64,000 nucleotides of DNA from Candidatus Competibacter denitrificans Run_A_D11 (GCF_001051235.1 NZ_CBTJ020000057.1:21526-85525); one strand, 5' to 3'; positions 35,914-45,005 are shown, numbered from the stretch's first letter. The notes: generated from the letters alone by a model not told the origin. Translations and numbers: made by a program.

Positions 35914-37878
35914 TCAGGCAGATAATTTAGGCTTGCGGATACTTAACTTCTGCATCCGGGAACGCAAAGTGCTGGGATTCAAGTCCAAGATGGTCGCTGC
36001 CCCTTGTTCGCCTTCGATCACCCAGCGGGTCCGTTCCAGGATTTTCAGAATATAGGCCCGCTCCATCGCTTCAAAGGATAATAAGGGTTCGGTAGCAGTC
36101 GGCGTTTCTTGGGTTTCCAAACGCAGTTCGAGCGCATTATCGATTTCTAATAGCGGACCACGGGCGAGAATAGCAGCCCGCTCGATCACATTTTGCAGTT
36201 CGCGGATATTGCCGGGCCACGGGTAATTCAATAGCCGCTCGCACGCCCTGGGGGAGAGATCACGAATCGACTTGCCCATTTTTCGGGCGAACTTGTCTAG
36301 AAAAAATCGCGCCAGCAGCGGAATATCGGTCGGGCGCTCGGACAAAGAGGGCATACGAATCGGAAAAACATTCAGCCGGTAATACAGGTCAGCGCGAAAG
36401 CCACCTTCCTTGACCATCTTGGCCAAATCGCGATTGGTGGCGGCGACCAGTCGGACATTGACCTTTAGCGTCTGTACCCCGCCGACGCGCTCGAATTCCT
36501 GATCCTGCAACACCCGTAACAGCTTGGCCTGAGCGCCAGCCGTTAATTCGCCAACCTCATCCAGAAACAAAGTGCCGCCATCGGCCAGTTCAAAACGGCC
36601 CTTGCGCTGGGTGGTTGCGCCGGTAAAGGCGCCCTTCTCATGGCCGAACAGTTCGCTTTCTACCAGTTCGCCGGGCAAGGCGGCGCAATTGACCGGGACA
36701 AACAGCTTGTCCCGCCGGTCACTCATGTCGTGAATAGCCCGCGCGATGACGCTTTTACCAGTGCCGGTCTCGCCAGTCAGTAAGACTGTGGAATCGGTGC
36801 TTGCTACTTGTTCGGCATAGGCAAAAGCCTCCTGCATAGCGGGCGACTCGCCGACAATATGATCGGGGCTTTGTCGGGTTTTAATCTCCTCCTGAAGATA
36901 AACTTTTTCCAGTTGCAGCTTTTTGAGGGTTGCCTCCGACTGCCAGCGTTCGGTCATGTCCCGCAGGATCACGGTAAAAAACTGTCGGCCCTCAATCTTC
37001 AGTGGCGACAGCGTAGCCTCGACTGGAAATTCCTCGCCATCATGACGGCGTGCGGTCAATCCTTCAGGCGCCCATAGCTGTTGGGACGTCACCGTGGCCG
37101 GTTGGACAGCCAGGCAATAGCCCTTGAGCAGATTGCCAAACCGTTTGGACAGAAAAGGCTCGAAAGGCTGGCCGATAGCCTGCGCCGCCATGCAGCGGAA
37201 GATCTTTTCAGCGGCAGGATTAAACAAAGTAATGTGCTGTTCGGCGTCGAGGGTGATAATCGCGTCCATGGCGCTCGCCAAAATACTGGACAAGCGTTCC
37301 TCGCTCTTGCGCAGCGCCTGTTCAGCTTGCTTGCGCTCCAGCTCGGCGCGGGCGCGAGCGGCGAAAATGCGCATCAGCGCCAGGCCCCGAAATTCCTTGA
37401 CGGTCGGTTGGTCATGCAAGATAGCCAAGTGGCCCATCATTTCGCGGCCCGACTCAGAGATCAGCGGCACGCCAAAATAACTTTCGATTCCCAAATCCTT
37501 GAGCCGCAGATGATGGGGAAACGCCTCCCATACCTTGTGGGTGTAATACACCGTTTCACCGCGCATCACGATCTCGCAGGGGGTATGTTCCAGATCGAAT
37601 TCAATATTGTCGGCGGGTTTGTCATTGAACCAGAACGCCAAGGTACGGACTCGGGCGCCGCTCGGCAGCAATTCGCTGACGAAAGCGTGACGCACGTTCA
37701 GCCCCCGCGCCAGTTCTCGCACCAGGGCGCGGAAGAATTCGGCGCCGGTGGCGGTGGCGGTGCCCTCGACGATGGAACGCAAGGCCAGATGTATGGCGTC
37801 GCGCTCGTCGGCGGGTAGAAGTTCGATATCGCTGCGCGGCGTGGCGCGTCGGTCAGCAGAGATAACCATATCGTTCAT
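35914..37878 (-). CDS. Sigma-54-dependent enhancer-binding activator (GAF-PAS-AAA-HTH)
   Basis: A 654-residue transcription activator. A GAF-like domain (about residues 25-190) and a PAS domain (about 200-320) precede the AAA+ domain. That domain has Walker [16 protein letters not shown], the sigma-54-contacting loop [10 protein letters not shown], Walker [12 protein letters not shown] and [26 protein letters not shown]. The C-terminal Fis-type helix-turn-helix is [21 protein letters not shown]. No receiver domain is present, so it probably senses a ligand or redox signal through GAF/PAS. ATG 37878 has AAAGGT upstream. It is the obvious candidate regulator for the nearby -24/-12 promoters. 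Confidence 0.94.
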   Translation of the reverse strand: MNDMVISADRRATPRSDIELLPADERDAIHLALRSIVEGTATATGAEFFRALVRELARGLNVRHAFVSELLPSGARVRTLAFWFNDKPADNIEFDLEHTPCEIVMRGETVYYTHKVWEAFPHHLRLKDLGIESYFGVPLISESGREMMGHLAILHDQPTVKEFRGLALMRIFAARARAELERKQAEQALRKSEERLSSILASAMDAIITLDAEQHITLFNPAAEKIFRCMAAQAIGQPFEPFLSKRFGNLLKGYCLAVQPATVTSQQLWAPEGLTARRHDGEEFPVEATLSPLKIEGRQFFTVILRDMTERWQSEATLKKLQLEKVYLQEEIKTRQSPDHIVGESPAMQEAFAYAEQVASTDSTVLLTGETGTGKSVIARAIHDMSDRRDKLFVPVNCAALPGELVESELFGHEKGAFTGATTQRKGRFELADGGTLFLDEVGELTAGAQAKLLRVLQDQEFERVGGVQTLKVNVRLVAATNRDLAKMVKEGGFRADLYYRLNVFPIRMPSLSERPTDIPLLARFFLDKFARKMGKSIRDLSPRACERLLNYPWPGNIRELQNVIERAAILARGPLLEIDNALELRLETQETPTATEPLLSFEAMERAYILKILERTRWVIEGEQGAATILDLNPSTLRSRMQKLSIRKPKLSA

Positions 37879-38014
37879 GGTCAAACCTTTAGAAAACGGT
37901 TTTTCAGAAAGCGATCTTTCGTTTTATTTATAGCGGTTTTTGCTGAATTTTATAGGTGGTTCCGTTCTTTATCTTGTCCATTCCACTAGCAGTCACGATT
38001 GTTCCTAAAGAATG

Positions 38015-38052
38015 GAAAAAAGACAATGGGGTGTTTTTAGTCCACCCCATTG
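38015..38052 (-). terminator. Rho-independent terminator of the EF-hand gene
   Basis: Perfect 10-bp arms (CAATGGGGTG at 38024-38033, complement at 38043-38052) with a nine-base loop are followed on the minus strand by TCTTTTTT (38015-38022). It lies 57 bp past the stop of the EF-hand gene, in its direction of transcription. Confidence 0.8.
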
Positions 38053-38108
38053 GAATCAGTAATGGCCACTGCGGGCTGTGAAAAAAGAGTGCCACTTAAT
38101 AAGCAGCA

Positions 38109-38348
38109 TTATTTGCTGTTGAAGCCCTGCCGAATTTCTTTTGCATCTAAAACGCCATCTTTGTTGGTATCCATTTTAGCCCAGGCTGCCATATCCTTAC
38201 TATGCTTCATGTATTCTTCCTTGGTAATTTTACCATCATGGTTCTCATCCATTTCTTGTGCATTTTTCATGTTGAAGCCTTGGGCGAACGCAACACCCAT
38301 AGCTAGAGTGGAAATCAGGATAACAGGCAGTTTGATCGACGTTTTCAT
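38109..38348 (-). CDS. Secreted EF-hand calcium-binding protein
   Basis: A 79-residue protein with a signal peptide (KTSIKLPVILISTLAMGVAFAQG) and two EF-hand loops, DENHDGKITKEE and DTNKDGVLDAKE, with the expected acidic/Asn/Gly positions. It is probably periplasmic or secreted. Terminator downstream and its own upstream region suggest a single-gene unit next to the bufferin operon. Function beyond calcium binding is unknown. Confidence 0.9.
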   Translation of the reverse strand: MKTSIKLPVILISTLAMGVAFAQGFNMKNAQEMDENHDGKITKEEYMKHSKDMAAWAKMDTNKDGVLDAKEIRQGFNSK

Positions 38349-38420
38349 TGCAATTTCCTCGATACTTTAGGTCTAGTACTCAGTGGTTGTACTGCCGCTT
38401 GCTGGGCGGTAGCGCTTCAG

Positions 38421-38484
38421 ACGTGGATATCGATTCTGCGAATTGTCTTGTCCAACAAGGCTGGACAGATTGATATCCACGTCG
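38421..38484. repeat. Long inverted repeat between EF-hand and helical-protein genes
   Basis: GACGTGGATATC (38421-38432) and its complement (38473-38484) form perfect 12-bp arms; inside, TGTCC and GGACA can add a second stem. There is no T-run on either side. It may be a terminator-like structure for the gene ending at 38507 or an operator for the EF-hand gene. Confidence 0.55.
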
Positions 38485-38506
38485 GAAACTCTATCGTGAA
38501 TTTCAT

Positions 38507-39091
38507 TTACCAAAGCCCCTCCTTGACATAAAGCTTGCTCAATAAAGTCACCTGCAACAGGATGGCTTTTAGAAACGCCGACTGCATCCGCTCAATATCT
38601 TGAGGACTCAGCCCGTGATCGATCAGCAGAGTATTGGCTGTGGCGAGTAGGGGAAACGACAGGGCGATCAGATACCGAAAATCGGGTAACCGTGTGAGCA
38701 ACGCTTGCGCTGATGGATTTAACGGGAGTTCGGCATACAATTGCCGAAGCCACAAGGACTCGTGCGGCGAAAGACAGGTTTCGGAAAGCCAGCGTTGAAA
38801 GATCTGGCGAAGCGGGGGGCAACTTTCCATGACGTTCCCCGCTGTCCCGTTATGTAATACGGCTAGCGCATCTGCAAGCGCTGGATAGGCCGCTACCATG
38901 CCGAGCACCCGGTCGAGATAATCATCGGCCTGCTCTTGCAGAATCCGCCATAGTTTGCGTAAGGCCCGCTCGTCAGCCGCGGAAAATAGGCCGATTCTCC
39001 AGAGTAATTCGATTTCTTCCACACTCGGAAAGCTCGCTGGAACCGTTTCGACCACGCTGACTGCATCGACGGGTTGCGCCTGGTTATTCAT
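38507..39091 (-). CDS. Uncharacterised helical protein (possibly globin-like)
   Basis: A 194-residue, mostly alpha-helical soluble protein. The segments VEEIELLWRIGLFSAADERALRKLWRILQEQADDYLDRVLG and ESLWLRQLYAEL recall protoglobin-type sensors, but I cannot confirm a heme-binding His and hold this loosely. It follows the DoxX gene by 37 bp and may be the last gene of the bufferin operon. Confidence 0.6.
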   Translation of the reverse strand: MNNQAQPVDAVSVVETVPASFPSVEEIELLWRIGLFSAADERALRKLWRILQEQADDYLDRVLGMVAAYPALADALAVLHNGTAGNVMESCPPLRQIFQRWLSETCLSPHESLWLRQLYAELPLNPSAQALLTRLPDFRYLIALSFPLLATANTLLIDHGLSPQDIERMQSAFLKAILLQVTLLSKLYVKEGLW

Positions 39092-39128
39092 AGAGTGTCG
39101 ATCTCGACGAGCGTGGGGAAAGGGCGGC

Positions 39129-39683
39129 TCAGCGGCGAATTAGCCGACCGATCCAATGATCCAGAGACAGCTTGCCAGGGCCGTGGCAGAAGGTGATGAA
39201 CAGCAACAATCCCCAAACCTGATGATCTTTCAAACCCACTTCGGTCAGTTCGGGGTAGGAACTGACAGCGATGGCATTGAATACGAACAGCACCAGTGCG
39301 GCGTAGCGGGTTCCCAGACCCAGCAGTAGAAACACCGGCAGTAATAGCTCCGTCGCCGTGCCCATATAAGCCGCCAGCGTGGGCGGCAACAGTGGCACAT
39401 GGTATTCATACTGGAACAGCGTGAACGTGCTCTCGGTTGGAAATACGCTCACTGGATAGGTGAAGGTATGCCCAAACAACGTGAAGCTACCGGTCAGGGT
39501 CTTGGTCAGACCGGACGCGAAGAACGCGCTGGCGACCCAGTAGCGAGCCATTAAATCGGCGACCGGCGTCAGCCGTTCGCCGATCTTGTGAACTAGGTCA
39601 TCCGCTTTTTTCATCAGCGGCGCGGTTCTCGCCCAGAAAGAAAGAGGGGGTGGCTCGTCGAGCAGGTGGGTGGTGGCCATCAT
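39129..39683 (-). CDS. DoxX family membrane protein (GigT-like)
   Basis: A 184-residue DoxX-family protein with four hydrophobic helices (VASAFFASGLTKTLTGSFTLFGHTF, LAAYMGTATELLLPVFLLLGLGTRYAALVLFVFNAIAV, GLLLFITFCHGPGKLSLDHWIGRL). AGGAG six bases from the first of two ATGs sets the start. DoxX proteins commonly close bufferin/gig operons; a role in redox handling at the membrane is suggested, not proven. Confidence 0.9.
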   Translation of the reverse strand: MMATTHLLDEPPPLSFWARTAPLMKKADDLVHKIGERLTPVADLMARYWVASAFFASGLTKTLTGSFTLFGHTFTYPVSVFPTESTFTLFQYEYHVPLLPPTLAAYMGTATELLLPVFLLLGLGTRYAALVLFVFNAIAVSSYPELTEVGLKDHQVWGLLLFITFCHGPGKLSLDHWIGRLIRR

Positions 39684-39717
39684 CGCGTTCTCCTGAAAGG
39701 GTTGAGGTCATCGGTGC

Positions 39718-40500
39718 TTACGCACGAAGTGAATGAAAACTGACGAGCGCGCCGTGCATGACATGCCGGCTAAAGCAGGCGGGTAAATCAAGGGTTGGTT
39801 GCGCGGCCATCGCCCGCTCGCAGGCCGTGGCGAAATCCTGCTGGTCGGCCAAAGCCTGGAGGAGGGTGAATTCGCCGTTTTCCAGCGGCCAAAATTCGAT
39901 CTCTAAATTGTTGCGGCGGATAATCAGCAACTGGATGCCGCCTTCGCTCAAATCCACGGACGCATCGCCAGCGTCATCGTCTTGGTTAATCTGCCAGATG
40001 TGGAGAATTGGAAACGCCGACTTGAGCAAGCGGGCGGCGGGATGGAGTTGAAACTGCAATTCGCCTTGCCGTTCGGCCGGTACCTCAGCCAGCGCTGCCA
40101 AGTCGAGCGCCGGATGGCGAGCCGCATCAGCAACGTCGTGGTAGAGCCATTCCAGCCGCGCCACATCGGGGAGGTACGCTAGATGAGCGACCGACTCGAA
40201 CGTCTCAAGAAAGTAAGGGAAATGTTCTCCGAAAACGTGTAGGTCGCCTGAATGGGACGGATGATGAATGCGGTATTGCGCCGCTGCGTACTGAAAAAAC
40301 TTCTCACCCACTAACCGGCGGACGACCGGATACACCGCAGCGAGCGCACCATGCAGGTTCAATGCGACATTGTTGCGGTAAACCTGCAACCGGCGGTCGC
40401 CACTCAATCCCCGAGCTAGAATTTGATGGTCAAAATCCCCACTGCGTCCGTCCAGCACGGCGGCAGCAAAGCCTAATTGCAATTCACGCAGCCTGGACAT
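39718..40500 (-). CDS. bufC: DUF2063 putative DNA-binding-domain protein BufC
   Basis: A 260-residue protein. The N-terminal DUF2063 domain is visible as LRELQLGFAAAVLDG, ILARGLSGDRRLQVYRNNVALNLHGALAAVYPVVRRLVGEKFF, AAQYRIHHPSHSGDLHVFGEHFPYFLETFE. In bufferin and gig clusters this partner works with the MNIO enzyme in modifying the precursor. It overlaps bufB by 17 bp and has GGAGG upstream. Confidence 0.88.
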   Translation of the reverse strand: MSRLRELQLGFAAAVLDGRSGDFDHQILARGLSGDRRLQVYRNNVALNLHGALAAVYPVVRRLVGEKFFQYAAAQYRIHHPSHSGDLHVFGEHFPYFLETFESVAHLAYLPDVARLEWLYHDVADAARHPALDLAALAEVPAERQGELQFQLHPAARLLKSAFPILHIWQINQDDDAGDASVDLSEGGIQLLIIRRNNLEIEFWPLENGEFTLLQALADQQDFATACERAMAAQPTLDLPACFSRHVMHGALVSFHSLRA

Positions 40501-41359
40501 GACATTCCTCCAGAATGGCATCGGCGTGCTCGGCCTCGGCGACCAGCACCGCCAGTTCGGGTAGATCGGTATCCCATTCGACCAAGGCTGGAATGGCGCC
40601 GAACCGCGCCACGGCCTGTCGATACAGCACCCACACCGCCGGATCGACTGGACGGCTATGCGTGTCGATCAAAATTTCACTGCCAGCAAAACGATTCACG
40701 GTAAAGCCAGCCAGATGGATTTCCCGGACGAGATGGCGCGGAATCGCCCGTAGATAAGCGCTGGCATCGAAGCCGTGGTTGCGGGCGCTGACGTAGATAT
40801 TGTTGACATCGAGCAGTACGCCACAGCCGCTACGTTCGGCCAGCACCGTCAGAAATTCCCATTCAGGGATGGCCGACGCTGCGTATTGCAGATAGCTGGA
40901 CGGGTTCTCGATCAGGATTTGCCGACCCAGCGCGTCTTGTACTTGCACCACACGCTTGCTGAAATGATCCAGCGCGTCTTCGGTATACGGCAGCGGTAAC
41001 AGGTCGTTGAGATAGCGCCCACCGACTGAACTCCAGGATAAATGTTCCGAAACCAAGGTCGGCTCAAAACGCTGAATCAATCCTTTCAGTTTGGCGAGAT
41101 GGCGCTGATTAAGCGGATCGGTCGAGCCGATGGATAGACCCACGCCGTGTAAGCTCAGGGCATAATGGGCGCGGATGCGCTCCAGATAATCCAAGGGCTT
41201 ACCGCCTGCGCCAAAATAGTTCTCGCTGTGGACTTCCAACCAGCCGACCGGTGGCAAGGTTTCCAACACGGCGTCGTAGTGATCGGCCCGCAGGCCGATT
41301 CCGGCACGGGCCGGAATCGAGCTGGGACCAAGCCTGGACGCGCCTGGCTTGGTGCTCAT
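40484..41359 (-). CDS. bufB: DUF692 multinuclear non-heme iron oxidase BufB
   Basis: A 291-residue TIM-barrel enzyme of the MNIO (DUF692) family. Signatures are RAGIGLRADHYDAVLE, GWLEVHSENYFGAGG, YALSLHGVGLSIGS, VSEHLSWSSVGGRYLNDLLPLPYTEDAL, ILIENPSSYL, GVLLDVNNIYVSARNHGFD and EIHLAGFTV, with the metal-ligand His/Glu/Asp residues. In characterised bufferins this enzyme converts precursor cysteines to oxidised heterocycles that bind copper. I start at ATG 41359; the longer open frame upstream overlaps bufA. It lies between precursor and DUF2063 partner. Confidence 0.94.
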   Translation of the reverse strand: MSTKPGASRLGPSSIPARAGIGLRADHYDAVLETLPPVGWLEVHSENYFGAGGKPLDYLERIRAHYALSLHGVGLSIGSTDPLNQRHLAKLKGLIQRFEPTLVSEHLSWSSVGGRYLNDLLPLPYTEDALDHFSKRVVQVQDALGRQILIENPSSYLQYAASAIPEWEFLTVLAERSGCGVLLDVNNIYVSARNHGFDASAYLRAIPRHLVREIHLAGFTVNRFAGSEILIDTHSRPVDPAVWVLYRQAVARFGAIPALVEWDTDLPELAVLVAEAEHADAILEECHVQAA

Positions 41360-41369
41360 AGCAATCGCC

Positions 41370-41636
41370 TTACGCCTTTGGCTGAGTGCTGCCGCCAATG
41401 ATTTTTTCGCAGGTGCCCTTGGGAACGAACACCCAGGAATCCCCTTGACCGTCCTTGTTGGCCTGACCGGCGCACGCATGAGCATCGGTTTTGCAGTCAT
41501 TCTTGCCCGCCTTAACGACGCCGTAACACTTCTCGGCATTTTTATCATCGGCGGCGACTGCTTGACTGGCATTGGCGACCAAACCAAGGGCGAAAACGCT
41601 GGCCAGGGCGGAATTGACGAGGGTTTTGCTATTCAT
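41370..41636 (-). CDS. bufA: DUF2282 bufferin precursor (BufA1/GigP-like)
   Basis: An 88-residue precursor with a signal peptide ([28 protein letters not shown]) and a mature part holding four cysteines, in [24 protein letters not shown] and [10 protein letters not shown]. This matches the DUF2282 family. Members are ribosomally made, post-translationally modified metal-binding proteins exported to the periplasm, with roles in copper (and in Cupriavidus, gold) stress. It heads an operon with bufB, bufC and doxX. Confidence 0.93.
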   Translation of the reverse strand: MNSKTLVNSALASVFALGLVANASQAVAADDKNAEKCYGVVKAGKNDCKTDAHACAGQANKDGQGDSWVFVPKGTCEKIIGGSTQPKA

Positions 41637-41827
41637 ACTATGTGACTCCTAAAGAGTGGATTGAAACCTACTACATTGCATCATTGTGGAATGGCGACAT
41701 TCTCACAGTTGCCAGACCACGCTTATCAATACGCCGTCTGGGCTGGGTCTGGATGCACCGTCGAAATGAAAAAACCTAGTGAGGTTGACTCTGAGGTTCG
41801 AACGGTGACGACCTATAGCGATCTATT

Positions 41828-41842
41828 TCAAATGGCGTGCCA
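41828..41842 (-). promoter_or_regulatory. Possible -24/-12 promoter of the bufferin operon
   Basis: The minus strand reads TTGGCACGCCATTTGA. The -24 part is perfect, while the -12 part is TTGA instead of TTGC, so one invariant base is missing. It lies about 190 bp from the bufA start. Weaker than the other two. Confidence 0.4.
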
Positions 41843-41931
41843 AGTGAAAAAAATAAAATATAAGCAATGTTTTTCAAATAGTTAATTAAATTATATGAAA
41901 CAAAGGAAAGCGATACGAAGCTAAAGAGCTT

Positions 41932-41966
41932 CGCTATTTCGTGGCCACCGCGATATCACGCGGCCA
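41932..41966. promoter_or_regulatory. Paired activator half-sites upstream of the bufferin operon
   Basis: CGCTATTTCGTGG (41932-41944) is the reverse of CCACGAAATAGCG, and ACCGCGATATCACG begins at 41947. Two versions of the CCRCGA(A/T)AT core therefore stand back to back, 90-125 bp upstream of the weak -24 element. The exact ends of the element are a judgement. Confidence 0.4.
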
Positions 41967-42062
41967 AAAGGAAGGGTTCTAGTGGGTCACTTGCTTTGCT
42001 CGTCGCCATGACTGATTCACGAGGGATAAGCGATGAGTTGATAGCGAAGCAGGAAGGTAGCC

Positions 42063-42410
42063 ATGGCCCGCAGTCCCAAGAACCCGCTGCGGCCGCTCCT
42101 TGAAGAGGAGCGTCAACAACTTATCCCTTGAGTCGAGGCCAAGCGATTGCGGCCAGCCCAGTGGCGCGCTAAAGCGGTGCTGGCGGTGGCGGTGGCGGAT
42201 GGCCACAGCTACACCGATACCGCACGGGCGGCGGGTCGCCTATCGGGCGATGTGGTGGCGGCCTTGGTGGCGCGTTTCAATGCCGAAGGTCTGGCGGCGG
42301 TGGTCCCCCGGCAGGGGGGGTGGTCACCCGCGCGATGATACGTCCGTGGAGCGAGAACGGATTCTGGCGGACGCGCGTCGGCCCCCGGATCGCAAGTGCT
42401 TCGGGCGAAG
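42063..42410 (+). pseudogene. IS630-type transposase N-terminal remnant
   Basis: The plus strand reads MARSPKNPLRPLLEEERQQLIP, a stop, then [53 protein letters not shown], a helix-turn-helix typical of IS630-like transposases. ERERILADAR continues after a frame change. The catalytic half is absent. Confidence 0.65.
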
Positions 42411-42479
42411 AAATGAGTTTTTATCATTCAAGGTTAGAGAGATCGGGAGTGGAGAGAGAAAACGATCCGGGGCAGAATG

Positions 42480-42498
42480 TTTGAAAATGATTTTCAAA
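42480..42498. repeat. 19-bp perfect palindrome at the anti-sigma gene end
   Basis: TTTGAAAATGATTTTCAAA is symmetric around the central G/C and overlaps the stop codon of the anti-sigma gene. It is somewhat Fur-box-like in composition but sits at a 3' end, so a weak terminator stem or chance are also possible. Confidence 0.35.
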
Positions 42499-43255
42499 TC
42501 GGCCTATTACGATAGGCTCGAACAAACTCTGCAAGCTCCGTTTTATCCAGTTTACCCACCACGCAGTAATTGATGCCCGCCTCCGCCCATAATTCCAGGC
42601 TGAAGCCTTCATCCAAAAACTGTTGAGGCACCGCTTTTGGGAGGGTTTCCGCCAGCCAGACAAACATGTTGATGGCAGTCGCGCCGCGCTGGTAGACGAT
42701 GGCGGCCAGTTCGCGGTCATAGAGGTACTCCAAACGGCCGCCCACCAAAGTGAAACCTTGGGTGGAGATATCCTTGATGGGTGGTACAAAATTCAGCTTG
42801 TCTTGAAACCAGGCCCGGACAGTTGTCGGGTCAGAGGATGCGATATCCGTCAGGTGATCAGCGAGCAGCGAACGCGTATGTCCGGCGATGGCCTCATCAA
42901 AAAACCGCTCATCCTGACCGGACATCACTAAAAAGTAAGTCAGGCCCCCTGCGAGTACCGCCACGCTGGCGAGCGCCGTGCCGAATGCAAACCAACGTCT
43001 AGGGAACGATAATAGGGAAGGCGTCACCCGTTCAGCGGGCAACGCAGCCAGAACGCGGATTGGAAACCCTTTGGGCATCGCAAATTGTCCCGCCGCGTGT
43101 TTTTTGAGGGCTGCGCGCAGCGTCAATTGCCGCTTACGGACGCGCCGGCACGCTTCGCAAGTCGCTAAATGTTCACCCAGACGGACTGTCTCGGCGGGCG
43201 ACAACTCGCCATCAAGATCCCCGTGCAATAGAACCCGGAAAGCGTCGCAGTGCAT
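42494..43255 (-). CDS. Zinc-finger anti-sigma factor
   Basis: A 253-residue membrane protein. The N terminus has the anti-sigma zinc-finger pattern HLATCEACRRVRKR (His-x3-Cys-x2-Cys) preceded by LHGDLDGELSPAETVRLGEHL, then a single membrane helix (about residues 95-120, FAFGTALASVAVLAGGLTYFLVM) and a periplasmic domain. ATG 43255 overlaps the sigma stop (TGATG), so the two are coupled. It should sequester the ECF sigma until a signal in the envelope releases it. Confidence 0.93.
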   Translation of the reverse strand: MHCDAFRVLLHGDLDGELSPAETVRLGEHLATCEACRRVRKRQLTLRAALKKHAAGQFAMPKGFPIRVLAALPAERVTPSLLSFPRRWFAFGTALASVAVLAGGLTYFLVMSGQDERFFDEAIAGHTRSLLADHLTDIASSDPTTVRAWFQDKLNFVPPIKDISTQGFTLVGGRLEYLYDRELAAIVYQRGATAINMFVWLAETLPKAVPQQFLDEGFSLELWAEAGINYCVVGKLDKTELAEFVRAYRNRPI

Positions 43256-43860
43256 CAAGATTCCCCACTTTGATCCGCCAGGTATTTCCACAACAGCGCC
43301 CGTCCGCGCGCCAGGCGCGACATGACTGTGCCCGTGGGTATAGCCACAATATCAGCAATCTCGCGGTAAGAATAACCTTCCAATTCTCTGAGGACGATGA
43401 CCTCTTTAAATTCTATCGGCAACCGTTCCAGGGCCTGACAAACGCGCTGCTGGCTCTCTTCCCGCAATAACCAAGCCACGGGATCCTCATTCGGTTGATG
43501 GACCGACGAACCGTCCTCCTCCAAGCTGTGCATCGTTTCATCAAATTCTTCGGTAACGGGTCCGCGCTGGCGACGTTTCAGCCAGCGGTAACAGGCATGG
43601 CGAACGATGGTCAAGAGCCACGCCTTGCCGTTTTCGCCTTCAAAGCCGGCAATGGACGTAAACGCCGAGACACAAGCCTCCTGTACTAGATCTTGCGCAT
43701 CGCTCTCGTCGCGAACCAGCCAGCGCGCCAGTCGATAAGCCGCGCTCAGGTGCGGCAGCACGACCGTTTTGAAACGCCTGGCCCGCGAGAATTCAGCCAA
43801 TTCTAATACCTCATCAGTGAGAAGCCCCAGATCCGTATTTTTATTCCCGTCCGGGGTCAT
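43255..43860 (-). CDS. ECF-family RNA polymerase sigma factor
   Basis: A 201-residue sigma-70-type factor with only regions 2 and 4. Region 2 is ARWLVRDESDAQDLVQEACVSAFTSIAGFEGENGKAWLLTIVRHACYRWLKRR; region 4 is ALERLPIEFKEVIVLRELEGYSYREIADIVAIPTGTVMSRLARGRALLWKYL. It is encoded with its anti-sigma partner and close to a bufferin operon. In Cupriavidus an ECF sigma governs the similar gig cluster, but the promoter-like block I see nearby precedes other genes. Confidence 0.95.
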   Translation of the reverse strand: MTPDGNKNTDLGLLTDEVLELAEFSRARRFKTVVLPHLSAAYRLARWLVRDESDAQDLVQEACVSAFTSIAGFEGENGKAWLLTIVRHACYRWLKRRQRGPVTEEFDETMHSLEEDGSSVHQPNEDPVAWLLREESQQRVCQALERLPIEFKEVIVLRELEGYSYREIADIVAIPTGTVMSRLARGRALLWKYLADQSGES

Positions 43861-43888
43861 GTCGGTTCAAGAATTTTTCCACTCGGCC

Positions 43889-43937
43889 GGAATAAATTCG
43901 CTCGAAGCGGTATTCAGTCCTCATGAGAGCCAAACGA
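43889..43937 (+). promoter_or_regulatory. Putative ECF-dependent promoter block, copy 1
   Basis: GGAATAAA, GCTCGAA, CGGTATT and ATGAGAGCCAAACGA occur in the same order and near-identical spacing as at 45212-45260. GGAAT and GTATT are 16 bases apart, as in ECF -35/-10 pairs. The block points toward the methyltransferase gene about 210 bp away; it also lies directly upstream of the divergent sigma gene. Confidence 0.5.
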
Positions 43938-44144
43938 ATGCCTGAATTTCAGCGCCATCGCTCGAATAGTAGCAGGGCGCTGGTGCGAGTTCAGTAGGCC
44001 GCTCACCGAGTAGTCGCCAGCACCCCTAGCGCGGTAACTGGGCCTTTTCGACCGAACCACGGCGCATCGTCTCGTTCGGCGGATCGTTCACAAAATCGCT
44101 ACCGTGCTGTTGATTTCCGTTCTCATTACATCAGGAGAATTTCC

Positions 44145-45005
44145 ATGGGTCTTGAACCGAATGTTGGCCCGGCCACCGCATCGACCGGCGCCGCCATTGA
44201 TTTCAATGCAATCAAGCAACGCCAGCAGGCCACTTGGGCCAGCGGGGATTTCGCGATGATCGGGGTAACCCTCCAGATCGTCGGCGAGTCGCTGGCCGAA
44301 GCGGCTGAGGTGCGCGCCGACGAGCGGGTGTTGGATGTGGCGGCCGGTAACGGCAACGCGACGCTAGCGGCCGCTCGCCGCTTCGCGCAAGTTACCTCGA
44401 CCGACTACGTACCGCATTTGCTCGAAAAAGGCGCCGCGCGCGCAGCGGCCGAAGGTTTGGACATTCGATTCCAAACGGCAGACGCCGAAGCGCTACCTTT
44501 TGCTGACGGTTCTTTCGATGTCGCGCTCTCCACCTTCGGCGCGATGTTTGCCCCCGATCAGACTCAAGCAGCGCGCGAGCTGCTGCGCGTGGTGCGTGGC
44601 GGCGGCCGGATTGGTATGGCCAATTGGACGCCTGAAGGCTTTATTGGCCGATTGTTTAAGCTGATCGCCTGCTACGCTCCGCCACCGGCTGGTCTTAAAT
44701 CTCCGGTGCTGTGGGGTTTCGAACCGCGCCTTAAGGAACTGTTCGGAGCTGAGGCTAGCGCCATTCACTGCGCGCGGCGAAATTTCAATTTTCGCTATCG
44801 TTCAGCCGCTCATTGGATCGAGGTGTTTCGTAACTACTACGGGCCGACGCACAAGGTGTTTGCCGCGCTCGATGCGGCTCGCCAAGCTGATTTGACCGCC
44901 GATCTGACGACCCTATTGGAAGAGTTTAACCTCGGTGGCCTTCACTCCTTGGTGGTGCCGGGCGAATATCTTGAAATCGTGATCGCGAAAAAACCGGTTC
45001 CCTAA
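44145..45005 (+). CDS. Class I SAM-dependent methyltransferase
   Basis: A 286-residue methyltransferase. The SAM-binding motifs are VLDVAAGNGNATLAAARR, then VTSTDYVPHLLEKG, IRFQTADAEALPFADGSFDVALSTFGAMFAPD and LLRVVRGGGRIGMANWTPEGFIG. It belongs to the UbiE/Methyltransf_11-like group; the substrate is unknown. AGGAGAA precedes the ATG. It follows the first copy of the ECF-promoter-like block. Confidence 0.93.
   Translation: MGLEPNVGPATASTGAAIDFNAIKQRQQATWASGDFAMIGVTLQIVGESLAEAAEVRADERVLDVAAGNGNATLAAARRFAQVTSTDYVPHLLEKGAARAAAEGLDIRFQTADAEALPFADGSFDVALSTFGAMFAPDQTQAARELLRVVRGGGRIGMANWTPEGFIGRLFKLIACYAPPPAGLKSPVLWGFEPRLKELFGAEASAIHCARRNFNFRYRSAAHWIEVFRNYYGPTHKVFAALDAARQADLTADLTTLLEEFNLGGLHSLVVPGEYLEIVIAKKPVP

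Noticed and set aside
42480..42498. Fur box
   Set aside because: The palindrome overlaps a stop codon at the end of an operon, not a promoter, and its match to the Fur consensus is partial.
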